Positions 35,196 through 43,283 of a DNA stretch of 64,000 nucleotides are shown here, piece after piece. A program made the translations under genes and the position numbers. Below the pieces are notes generated by a model. That model was not told where the DNA came from. It saw nothing but the letters and a program-made list of their open reading frames with translations, and searched no databases. Source of the stretch: Psychrobacter sp. JB385. GTDB taxonomy: Bacteria > Pseudomonadota > Gammaproteobacteria > Pseudomonadales > Moraxellaceae. The stretch lies in assembly GCF_900163785.1 (NCBI RefSeq), contig NZ_FUKN01000010.1, positions 62,001-126,000 on the forward strand, read 5' to 3'. Position 1 is the first letter of the stretch, and the number at the start of each line of letters is the position of its first letter.

Positions 35196-35795
35196 CTAAG
35201 GAATGACATCATACTTAAATAGCAAAATAGCTACTATCGAGCAAATGAGTACACTAAGAAAGATGTAAAAGAACAAGCCATCATTTGCCAACTTTTTTTC
35301 AACTTCAGAGTATCCTAAAGTATCAAACGTAATATGATCAAAATCCTCATCTATGTTGGAATAGTTTATTATCTTGACACATTCTACAAAATGCTCTACA
35401 AACCAACTTGGCCAAGTTTCTGGTTTAAATGGCGAAACACTACTTAATTGCGTATGATTTGAAATCTTTTCCCAGTTACTATCGTTTAGATAAAGGCTAT
35501 GCATGTGCCAATCTGAAAAGCTATAACCACCTACTTTTTCGGTAAAAATAACATCTACCTCTTTGTGATTGACGTCTTGAAAAATTCTTTTCATAAGAGA
35601 AAATACAATGCCCTTTGAGCCTTCTAAACACTGCAAAAAGCTTTCTTCGTTATTGCACAAAAAGCCCGTAATATTATTGCCTTTATTGAAGCGCTCTGAG
35701 TGAGTCTGTATATGTTTAAACACAGACTTCTTATTGGTATTTACCTTACTGATATATATTAATCGTATGAGAGAATCTGGAGAGATATCGCTCAT
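35196..35795 (-). CDS. Membrane-anchored BLUF photoreceptor
   Basis: 199 residues from the ATG at 35795 (AGAAGG 5 nt upstream); the frame extends 20 codons further without a better site. The BLUF domain fills about 8-110, with the flavin-site residues Tyr14 (LIYIS), Asn41 (NNITGFL), Gln55 (SFLQCLEG) and Trp96/Met98 (FSDWHMHS). The C-terminus (about 175-193) is a single membrane helix, with a charged region between. BLUF domains bind FAD and switch with blue light. No EAL or other output domain is attached, so signalling must go through partners or the membrane anchor. Confidence 0.9.
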   Translation of the reverse strand: MSDISPDSLIRLIYISKVNTNKKSVFKHIQTHSERFNKGNNITGFLCNNEESFLQCLEGSKGIVFSLMKRIFQDVNHKEVDVIFTEKVGGYSFSDWHMHSLYLNDSNWEKISNHTQLSSVSPFKPETWPSWFVEHFVECVKIINYSNIDEDFDHITFDTLGYSEVEKKLANDGLFFYIFLSVLICSIVAILLFKYDVIP

Positions 35796-36001
35796 ACAAC
35801 CTTCTAATGATTCATGATTTATTATGCTCATTCTTACGTCCACTCTCCCGAACAACCTTATACTTTTATTAATAAAATAGTTGCTATTTTACATGTTTTC
35901 TAAGTATTGGTTCAGGTTCAGCGTATGAAAAATATCTTTATACGTCCATAATCACAGCTCTGACAATGCATATTGATCTGACATTTCTTAATAATGCCCA
36001 A

Positions 36002-36489
36002 TCAATAGATAGGTATAATATCTCTAGATTGCAGCGCGACGCGCACATCATTACCCATCGTATCTTCACTAAGATAAGTAGTACGAGGCTTGACTGTGTT
36101 CCAAAGTTTCTTAGCTGTCAGTGTCTCAATGAGACTTGGCTTAATAATAGGGAATTTAGATTTATTAAAAAACTTAAGCGTGAAAAATTCCAGACGGCAT
36201 TAAGGGCTCGAAAAGTAGCATTGGCTTGTGAGGGGCTGAGTTTGGTTAACGCCAAGTGTTTTTCAGTCACGTTGCTTTGCATAATGTCGTTCATGGACTT
36301 ATCTAGCCACTCTGCCAGCTTACCTAGTATCTGCCGATTGTATGTAGCAATGGTGGATGGTTTAAGTCCAGATTTATGAGAGAGGTAATATTCATAAACT
36401 TCGCTAAGGGTAGGTACAACCACGTTTTTCATATTGTCATTAAATGGGTCTTTGCACGAAACGGCAATCCAACCAAAAGCAGCAGACAA
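36002..36489 (-). pseudogene. Broken tyrosine integrase (central part only)
   Basis: Codons from 36489 give PTLSEVYEYYLSHKSGLKPS, the core-binding domain of P4/phage-type tyrosine recombinases, then ...NATFRALNAVWNFSRL. A frame change near 36167-36176 (run of six T/A) is needed to reach NKSKFPIIKPSLIETLTAKK and LWNTVKPRTTYLS, which are clear integrase sequence before a stop at 36002. The N-terminal arm-binding part (about 90 residues) and the whole catalytic domain are missing. It lies 42 bp from the 3' end of the tRNA gene, the usual place for such integrases. Confidence 0.82.
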
Positions 36490-36525
36490 TAAAAAACCCT
36501 TATAAACCGTGGCTTATAAGGGTTT
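36489..36525 (-). terminator. Terminator downstream of tRNA gene
   Basis: A 12-bp stem (AAACCCTTATAA/TTATAAGGGTTT, loop about 8 nt) followed on the minus strand by TTTTTTATTG. It touches the first codon of the broken integrase, so that fragment is not translated from its own start. Confidence 0.85.
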
Positions 36526-36530
36526 GAATA

Positions 36531-36607
36531 TGGTGGGCCCAGTAGGACTTGAACCTACGACCAAAGGATTATGAGTCCTCTGCTCTAACCAACTGAGCTA
36601 TGGGCCC
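36531..36607 (-). tRNA. tRNA with CAU anticodon (Ile2 likely; could be annotated as Met)
   Basis: 77 nt with encoded CCA. Acceptor GGGCCCA pairs with TGGGCCC, D-arm AGCTCAGTTGGTTAGAGC, anticodon loop CTCATAA (anticodon CAU) and T-arm with GTTCAAGTC. The AGGACTCATAATCCT arm with TTGGTCG and GGTTCAAGTCC resembles gammaproteobacterial tRNA-Ile2 (lysidine-modified CAU) more than elongator tRNA-Met. Single tRNA, not in a cluster. Its 3' end faces the integrase remnant. Confidence 0.93.
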
Positions 36608-36701
36608 TAACGTTAGACGCACAATGATACCTGATTTTTTGAATTTTTCAAGTAAAAGATAGAAAGTTGTGAAGAAATTTCTTATTAAGCGCAATTTTAT
36701 A

Positions 36702-37505
36702 TTAAACAAGGCTTCCAGCTAAGGTCAAACTACGCCCGCCATCAATTGTGATAATCTCGCCAGTAATATAATGAGCCTCTACCAGATACAGCACGCTGTG
36801 GGCAATCTCATCAGGTCTTCCTATCCGCTGTAGAGGAATTGAGCGTATGATATTTTGTTGTTGCTCATAATCAAGCGCTTGGTCGCTATCCATTTCTGGT
36901 AATACATTGACCCCAGGCGCGACGCCGTTGACTCGTATGTCCGGTGCCATCTCTAATGCCAAAGACTGTACCATCATGCGGTGAGCGGCTTTCGCCATGT
37001 TATAGACAGTATAGTTAACGAAAGGCCTATCATGGGCATGAATATCGAGTAGGCTGACAATACAGCCTTTTTGCTGTTTCAGGTAAGGGGATAGGGCTTG
37101 GCTTAACCACAAAGGCGCTTTGGCATTGGTTAAAAAAAGCTCATTCCACTGTGTATGACTGATGTCTCCAAGCGGACTTGGATAGAAGCGGGAGGCATTG
37201 TGAACCAGTACATTTAGCTGACCAAAGGCATGTATGACCTCATAGACGAAAGCAGTTAGTGAGTTAACCTCTTCAATAATAGATAAATCAGCAACCACAA
37301 TAGCAGCACTAGCGGTACGTATATGATTGAGTTTTGCTGCTAGAATTTTGGCTTCTTGCTCACTAGAGTGACAGTGAATGATGACTCTATAGCCTTGGTA
37401 ATGTGCGGCTTCGATAGTGGCAGCGCCGATGCGTTTAGCGCTACCAGTCACCAGCATCACTGGCGCATCGTTATGAGCTGTGGGCGTAGTAGGTTTTTGG
37501 TTCAT
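36702..37505 (-). CDS. folM: Pteridine/dihydromonapterin reductase (SDR family)
   Basis: 267 residues from the ATG at 37505; a GTG directly before it is also possible. Numbered from that GTG: TGSAKRIG (21-28) is the NADP-binding Rossmann loop and YNMAK (Tyr169/Lys173) the catalytic pair. The usual catalytic serine is replaced by Asp155 in LLDIHA, and HNASRFYPSPL is kept, both typical of FolM/PTR1-type pteridine reductases. It would reduce dihydromonapterin or dihydrofolate in the cytoplasm. Start 43 bp from the cca gene on the same strand; an operon is possible. Confidence 0.88.
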   Translation of the reverse strand: MNQKPTTPTAHNDAPVMLVTGSAKRIGAATIEAAHYQGYRVIIHCHSSEQEAKILAAKLNHIRTASAAIVVADLSIIEEVNSLTAFVYEVIHAFGQLNVLVHNASRFYPSPLGDISHTQWNELFLTNAKAPLWLSQALSPYLKQQKGCIVSLLDIHAHDRPFVNYTVYNMAKAAHRMMVQSLALEMAPDIRVNGVAPGVNVLPEMDSDQALDYEQQQNIIRSIPLQRIGRPDEIAHSVLYLVEAHYITGEIITIDGGRSLTLAGSLV

Positions 37506-37547
37506 CACAATTACTTATTTTATGTTCAAAATTAAATTTTAATAATG

Positions 37548-38732
37548 TTAGTAGTGATTGGTCTGCAAATGATCGATTCTGGCTTGCTGCAAAGCGTCAC
37601 CAATCGCAGGACCTTTTAGGTTTGGCTCGATATCTGCCATACCGATAGCATGAAAGCTATTGAGCGCAATCATCATCTGACGGTGCTGGATTGCTAACTG
37701 TAAGACATGGCTGGTTACTAGCAGTTGTGAGAGCTTATCAGGCTCCTTGTGAGCACCGCAAACTTGTATCAACTCAATTTTTTCGGCAGCATCAAGCGTA
37801 TCTATTGTTGCTAGTTTTTTAATCTGTTGAACGAATAACTTGGCAAATTGGGTGTGCGCTTTTGGCACCTTAACCGCATTACCTATATCAAGAATTCCTT
37901 TTGTAATCGTTGATTCGTCAGGCTTTGATTCCTTGTATTTCGGATCAAACCAAGCAGGGTCGAGACTGGTCATCAGTAAGGCCCAGCGCTGTGACAAGCT
38001 CAGTTGCATTTGACCTGAAAAGTATAACGCTGTTTGTATCGTTTCTCGTACATGAACGTTCGCCCAAGCATGATGTAGCGACGCAAAATACTCGCTTAGT
38101 GCACCGATATCGTACAGTTGTTGCCAGTATACTTGAGGTGATAGCTGCATGGTTGCATGACTCGATTCTTGCCAGACACGCTCTGCACTCAAATGCATAA
38201 GCTCCCCTGAGTCTACAAGCTGGCGCATCAGTATCAGGGTCTCATCAGCGATGGTAAACCCCAAATCATAATAACGGCTATAAAAACGAGCCGTTCGCAA
38301 GACCCTTAATGGGTCTTCACTAAATGCAATGGAGACATGGCGTAAAGTTTTACTCTCTATATCAGCCAGCCCCCCATAATAATCTATCACGTCTCCTGTG
38401 ATAGGGGAGTCGTCCATTAAGCCTTTGACTTCGATGGCCATGGCGTTGATGGTCAAATCACGACGCTGCATATCGTCTTTTAAGCTGACCTCGGTGCTGG
38501 CATGGACACTAAAGCCTTGATAGCCAACGCCTTGCTTACGCTCGGTACGAGCCAGTGCGTATTCCTCGTGACTGATAGGATGCAAAAACACAGGAAAATC
38601 CGCGCCCACTTGCTGGAAGCCTGCGTCCAGCATTTCAGACACTGTGGCACCAACCACAACAAAATCTTTGTCTTTAACAGGACGCCCTAACAGATGGTCA
38701 CGAACAGCCCCGCCAACGAGATAAACTTGCAT
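37548..38732 (-). CDS. cca: CCA tRNA nucleotidyltransferase
   Basis: 394 residues from the ATG at 38732 (GAGAG upstream); the open frame beyond it lacks homology. Nucleotidyltransferase motifs GGAVRD (7-12) and the metal-binding D21 and D23 in VKDKDF, then RRDLTINAMA and the LRTARFYSRY nucleotide-selection region. Adds or repairs CCA at tRNA 3' ends. The C-terminal HD phosphohydrolase motif of E. coli-type enzymes (CHDLGK) seems degraded: the corresponding stretch reads LMTSLDP. So the 2'3'-phosphodiesterase activity may be absent. Confidence 0.92.
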   Translation of the reverse strand: MQVYLVGGAVRDHLLGRPVKDKDFVVVGATVSEMLDAGFQQVGADFPVFLHPISHEEYALARTERKQGVGYQGFSVHASTEVSLKDDMQRRDLTINAMAIEVKGLMDDSPITGDVIDYYGGLADIESKTLRHVSIAFSEDPLRVLRTARFYSRYYDLGFTIADETLILMRQLVDSGELMHLSAERVWQESSHATMQLSPQVYWQQLYDIGALSEYFASLHHAWANVHVRETIQTALYFSGQMQLSLSQRWALLMTSLDPAWFDPKYKESKPDESTITKGILDIGNAVKVPKAHTQFAKLFVQQIKKLATIDTLDAAEKIELIQVCGAHKEPDKLSQLLVTSHVLQLAIQHRQMMIALNSFHAIGMADIEPNLKGPAIGDALQQARIDHLQTNHY

Positions 38733-38781
38733 ATCACTCTCTTTTTTTGACCCAATTTTACTTACCCAGCTTGCACTGAGC

Positions 38782-38825
38782 AAAAAAAACCAGTCAACGC
38801 GATTTGAGTGGCGTTGACTGGTTTT
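38782..38825 (-). terminator. Terminator after maeB
   Basis: A perfect 15-bp stem (AAAACCAGTCAACGC/GCGTTGACTGGTTTT, loop 10) with a run of eight T on the minus strand. It lies 106 bp past the maeB stop and 50 bp before the cca start. Confidence 0.92.
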
Positions 38826-38930
38826 AGTATAGCAGACAGGTTCTATCAATAGACAATAGAACCTGCTTAATCATATTTTCATACGGCTATATTCGCATAC
38901 CAAGTATGAAGTACTGCTAAATATGACGTA

Positions 38931-41264
38931 TTACTGATTCTCGTTTTCTAAGTCTTGAGCTTCTGTCACAGTAAGAGCAGTCATGTTGACGATACCACGT
39001 GCAGTCGCTGATGGCGTTAGAATATGTACAGGCTTACAAGTTCCGAGTAGGATAGGGCCAATAGAGGCACTACTGGTTGCTGTTTTTAAGAGGTTAAAGG
39101 CAATGTTCGATGCATCAAGTGTTGGCAAGATAAGCAGGTTTGCAGCGCCTTTCAATGGACTTGATGGCATTTGGTTTGAACGAATGATTTCGTTAAGTGC
39201 CGCATCACCTTGCATTTCGCCTTCAAACTCGAAGTCAACATTCATGTCAGTCAGTAACTGATGAACTTTGCGCATTTTTACTGCGCTGGCACGATTTGAT
39301 GCGCCAAAGTTAGAATGAGAAACCAGCGCGACACGTGGCGTGATACCGAAGCGATGTAACTGCTCGGCAGCCAAAACAGTCATCTCAGCCAACTGTTCAG
39401 CGGTCGGGTCTTCATGAACATAGGTATCAGCGATAAAGATATTGCGATCTTGCATCAATACAGCATTCATAGCATAAAAATCATTGATGCCTTCTTTTTT
39501 GCCAATGACGTTTTTGACATACTCTAAATGCATCTGATAATCACTGAACGTACCACAAATCATGCCATCAGCATCACCGTTGTCGACCAGCAAAGAGCCA
39601 ATTAAGGTAGTTTTGCGGCGAACATCACGACGAGCAAGCTCAATACTGACACCGCGGCGTTTGTTTTTCTCATAATACCCCTGCCAATATTCTTTATAGC
39701 GAGGATCATCATCTTGATTAACGATAGTGATATTTTCACCATCTTTTAAACGTAAGCCTAATTTTTTGATGTGATCGTTGATAACGGCTGGGCGACCTAC
39801 CAAGATAGGTTGAGCAAGTCCTTCATCAACCACAACCTGTACTGCTAGTAAGATATTGTTGTCTTCACCTTCACAATATACGATACGCTTTGGCGCAGAT
39901 TTAGCACGAGCAAAGATAGGCTTCATGACAAACGCAGAGTTGTAGACAAACTCTGATAGACGCTGACGATAAGCTCTCATGTCTTCGATCGGCAAGGTTG
40001 CTACCCCTGAGTCCATTGCCGCTTTGGCAACAGCAGAAGCGATTTCAATGATTAAGTTTGGCTCTAGCGGACCTGGGATTAAGTAGTCGCGACCAAAGCT
40101 CTGAATGGTTTCAATGTTTCTAGCACTAGTGGTTGGTGTGGCTTCAACGTGTGCCATCGCAGCGATTGCTTTGACACAAGCAACTTTCATTTCTTCATTG
40201 ACCGTTGTTGCGCCAACGTCTAAGGCGCCACGGAAAATATAAGGGAAGCATAGCGCGTTGTTTACCTGATTTGGATAGTCTGAACGACCAGTTGCCATAA
40301 TGACGTCTGGACGAACGGCGTGTGCCAATTCTGGCATGATCTCTGGCGTTGGGTTTGCTAGTGCAAAGACAATAGGGTCTTTTGCCATACGGCGCACCAT
40401 ATCTTCTGACAACGTGCCTGGCATGGATAGACCCAAGAACATGTCAACATCGTCCATGACTTCTTCGATAGACGTAGCGGTTGTATCACGAGCATAGCGC
40501 TGCTTGGTTTCATCAAGATTTTCACGGCTGGTGCTGATAATACCGCGTGAATCGGAAACGAATATGTTGTTTTTATTGACACCCAAAGCGCAAATAATAT
40601 CTAGACAAGAAATAGCTGCCGCGCCTGCACCTGAACAGACAATTTTAATCTCTTCAATCTTTTTGCCAGTAATCAACAACGCATTGAGCATTGCCGCCGC
40701 AACGATAATAGACGTACCATGCTGGTCATCATGGAAGACCGGAATATTCATGCGATCACGTAGCTCGCGCTCGATCTTGAAACACTCTGGTGCTTTGATA
40801 TCTTCTAAGTTAATACCGCCAAATGTAGGCTCAAGAGAAGCAACGGCCTCGATGAATTTGTCAGGATCATTTTGTGCAATTTCAATATCAAAAACGTCGA
40901 TACCGGCAAATTTTTTGAATAGAACGCCTTTACCTTCCATCACAGGTTTTGATGCCAATGGACCAATATTACCTAAACCCAGCACAGCAGTACCATTGGT
41001 AATAACACCGACCAAGTTGTTGCGCGCCGTATATTTGGCTGCCAATTTTGGATCTTTTGCAATTTCAAGACAAGGTACGGCGACACCTGGCGAATAGGCA
41101 AGCGCTAAATCGCGTTGATTGGCCAGCTGTTTGGTAGGGGTGACTGATATTTTACCTGGGCGTGGGAATTCATGGTAATGTAAGGCAGCTTGTTCAAACT
41201 GCTCTTTTTCTGTACTAAGATTGTCCGTATTCAAACTGGTATCGTCATTCATAATAATGGCCAT
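38931..41264 (-). CDS. maeB: NADP-dependent malic enzyme with phosphotransacetylase domain
   Basis: 777 residues, the usual size of the two-domain MaeB. Malic enzyme domain about 20-440: LALAYSPGVAVPC, GNIGPLASKPVMEGK, HDDQHGTSI (metal and malate region), SGAGAAAISCLD (cofactor loop). Phosphotransacetylase-like domain about 450-777: YCEGEDNNILLAVQVV and GMICGTFSDYQMHL. In MaeB the second domain is regulatory. Produces pyruvate and NADPH from malate. No strong ribosome-binding site; an ATG four codons on is an alternative. A Fur-box-like site lies 216 bp upstream. Confidence 0.95.
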   Translation of the reverse strand: MAIIMNDDTSLNTDNLSTEKEQFEQAALHYHEFPRPGKISVTPTKQLANQRDLALAYSPGVAVPCLEIAKDPKLAAKYTARNNLVGVITNGTAVLGLGNIGPLASKPVMEGKGVLFKKFAGIDVFDIEIAQNDPDKFIEAVASLEPTFGGINLEDIKAPECFKIERELRDRMNIPVFHDDQHGTSIIVAAAMLNALLITGKKIEEIKIVCSGAGAAAISCLDIICALGVNKNNIFVSDSRGIISTSRENLDETKQRYARDTTATSIEEVMDDVDMFLGLSMPGTLSEDMVRRMAKDPIVFALANPTPEIMPELAHAVRPDVIMATGRSDYPNQVNNALCFPYIFRGALDVGATTVNEEMKVACVKAIAAMAHVEATPTTSARNIETIQSFGRDYLIPGPLEPNLIIEIASAVAKAAMDSGVATLPIEDMRAYRQRLSEFVYNSAFVMKPIFARAKSAPKRIVYCEGEDNNILLAVQVVVDEGLAQPILVGRPAVINDHIKKLGLRLKDGENITIVNQDDDPRYKEYWQGYYEKNKRRGVSIELARRDVRRKTTLIGSLLVDNGDADGMICGTFSDYQMHLEYVKNVIGKKEGINDFYAMNAVLMQDRNIFIADTYVHEDPTAEQLAEMTVLAAEQLHRFGITPRVALVSHSNFGASNRASAVKMRKVHQLLTDMNVDFEFEGEMQGDAALNEIIRSNQMPSSPLKGAANLLILPTLDASNIAFNLLKTATSSASIGPILLGTCKPVHILTPSATARGIVNMTALTVTEAQDLENENQ

Positions 41265-41479
41265 GGTTGGAATAAATTGTATTAAAGTAAAGGGTGGTAA
41301 GTATGTCAGATGCTTAAAAGATCATTGAATGATGAAGATCAAAGCGTAAACTGACATGGGGCAACAATAATAAGCGATTGAATATCAGATTAAAAAAACA
41401 GCCTAATACAGGCCATCCTCCTAATATCATTGGCAATCCACTACATTGTTAACAGCAATGGACAGCACGAATAATATAC

Positions 41480-41498
41480 TAAAATGATATTCATTATT
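41480..41498. promoter_or_regulatory. Fur-box-like site between selO and maeB
   Basis: 15 of 19 positions match the Fur consensus (core AATGATATTCATTAT). It lies in the 320-bp gap upstream of maeB and downstream of selO; no other feature was seen in that gap. Iron control of maeB would be unusual, so this may be chance in AT-rich DNA. Confidence 0.4.
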
Positions 41499-41584
41499 TC
41501 GCCACTTGATAATACTAAAGACTATAGTCCTTTATCAACCATAATCTCTACATTATTGTTATTATTATTGCTCAATATTAGCGC

Positions 41585-43051
41585 TTATGATGAGCAACTG
41601 ATTGGCATTTGCGGTGCATTAGGATGAGGGGGTGTGCTGTCAAGCTCAGTAGCAATATCCTGTACATCGTAAGGGCTTTTTAATAATGAAAATAAGCGAT
41701 CGACTTCTTCAAACTGACCTTGCTCTGCCGCCGTGATTGCGCGCTGCGCCATACTGTTCCGTAAGACATAGACAGGATTGTGGGTTCTCATGTCATTGAT
41801 GGCTTGCTCAAAAGATACAAGCTCTATTCGGGCCAAATAAGCGATTGACCAATCTTGCCATGCTTTTTGTGCTTTTTGATTGAGCTCTGTCGTCATCATT
41901 GCGAGTAGATGCCGCTCATAAGGATGTTCGTCTGGCGCGACAAGACCCAATAACGCTCTAAAGCTGTTAGTATAATCCAGCAGGTTGTCTTCGAGCAGCG
42001 TCAACCACTCAAATGCCAAGGTTAAGCTGTCTCTTTCATGCGGCAGTCCAAGCTTACGGCACAGTCCTTGTTGATAGTGCTGCATAAAGGTTGCTTCATA
42101 AGGCGCTAAGCATTCTGATAGCGTCTCACGAGTCACTCCTTCTAAACGCATAAAATGCGGCAACCATATATTGAGGTTCCAATGTCCAATGGCAGGCTGG
42201 TTTTGGTAGGCATAGCGTCCGGTATGGTCAGAGTGATTATTAATCCAAGCAGGATTAAAGCGCTCCATGAAACCAAAAGGACCAAAGTCTAATGTACTAC
42301 CAGTAATCGATAAGTTGTCTGTATTCATCACTCCATGGGCAAAACCAATCAATTGCCAGTCGGCGATCATCTTTGCTGTGCGTTCAACCACAACCGTCAA
42401 AAATACCGGTACTGGTGTCTCACTATCGCGGCACTCTGGATAATAAGTGTCGATCATATAATCGGTAAATTCACCAAGTAAATCCGGTGCAAAGCTGGCA
42501 ATCCATTCAACATGACCAAGGCGAATATGACTGTCTGCCACGCGCATCAAGGCCGCGCCTGCTTCCATACGCTCGCGGCGCACCTTGGTGTCAGAGACAA
42601 CAAATCCTAATGCATTAGAAGACGGAATACCAAGCTGAGTAAGCGCATGGCCACATAAGTATTCGCGAATGGTGCTGCGTAACACCGCACGCCCATCCCC
42701 CATACGTGAGTAAGGTGTTAGGCCAATACCTTTCAAATGTAAATCTTGCAACTTGCCTTGCTTATCCACCACCTGCGCCATCAATAGCCCGCGCCCGTCA
42801 CCCAATTGACCAGCCCATTGTCCAAATTGATGTCCTGCGTAAGCCATAGCAAGCGGTTTAAAATCAGCTGGCACATATTGACCAGCAAGAATATCAACCC
42901 AGTGTGTCATGAGCTCTTCATCATCTGTCCAGCCCAATTGCTGAGCAACTTGCTCGTTAAAATGCCCAGCACGCGGATTTTCTAGAGGCGTTGGTGGCTG
43001 CTCATGATAGAGGCGAGTGTCCAAGTTAATATAAGTGTTTTTATAATGCAT
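41585..43051 (-). CDS. selO: Protein adenylyltransferase SelO (pseudokinase family)
   Basis: 488 residues from the ATG at 43051, which has GGAG about 7 nt upstream; the frame opens seven codons earlier at TTG. Family landmarks: YAGHQFGQWAGQLGDGRG, LKGIGLTPYSRMGDGRAVLR, HGVMNTDNLSI and DFGPFGFMERF (metal binding). SelO transfers AMP to protein hydroxyls in response to redox stress; the fold is that of a kinase with flipped ATP. The protein ends ISCSS, a C-terminal cysteine as in E. coli SelO, where it forms a redox-sensitive disulfide. Confidence 0.93.
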   Translation of the reverse strand: MHYKNTYINLDTRLYHEQPPTPLENPRAGHFNEQVAQQLGWTDDEELMTHWVDILAGQYVPADFKPLAMAYAGHQFGQWAGQLGDGRGLLMAQVVDKQGKLQDLHLKGIGLTPYSRMGDGRAVLRSTIREYLCGHALTQLGIPSSNALGFVVSDTKVRRERMEAGAALMRVADSHIRLGHVEWIASFAPDLLGEFTDYMIDTYYPECRDSETPVPVFLTVVVERTAKMIADWQLIGFAHGVMNTDNLSITGSTLDFGPFGFMERFNPAWINNHSDHTGRYAYQNQPAIGHWNLNIWLPHFMRLEGVTRETLSECLAPYEATFMQHYQQGLCRKLGLPHERDSLTLAFEWLTLLEDNLLDYTNSFRALLGLVAPDEHPYERHLLAMMTTELNQKAQKAWQDWSIAYLARIELVSFEQAINDMRTHNPVYVLRNSMAQRAITAAEQGQFEEVDRLFSLLKSPYDVQDIATELDSTPPHPNAPQMPISCSS

Positions 43052-43200
43052 ACAGCCGCTCCAATTGCTCAATAAAATGAATGACTCACTATAGCATAGC
43101 CTTTACGCTGCATCGTTTTACTATGTCCATCTCTTGTAATATATGACAACTTAATCGTTGCTGTAAAATATTGCGATACTAAAATAGTATAAAGCGACAT

Positions 43201-43236
43201 AAAAAAACCCCCTATCTTTTGCAGATAGAGGGAGGG
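43201..43236 (-). terminator. Terminator after desaturase gene
   Basis: CCCTCTATCT-GCAAA-AGATAGGGGG on the minus strand followed by TTTTTTT, 48 bp past the desaturase stop. Confidence 0.85.
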
Positions 43237-43283
43237 AGAAACATCAAAATAAAAGAGCTTGATTACAAATACATCATTAGCAA

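Noticed and set aside
35966..36379. 137-residue plus-strand ORF opposite the integrase fragment
   Set aside because: It is the antisense frame of recognisable integrase sequence.
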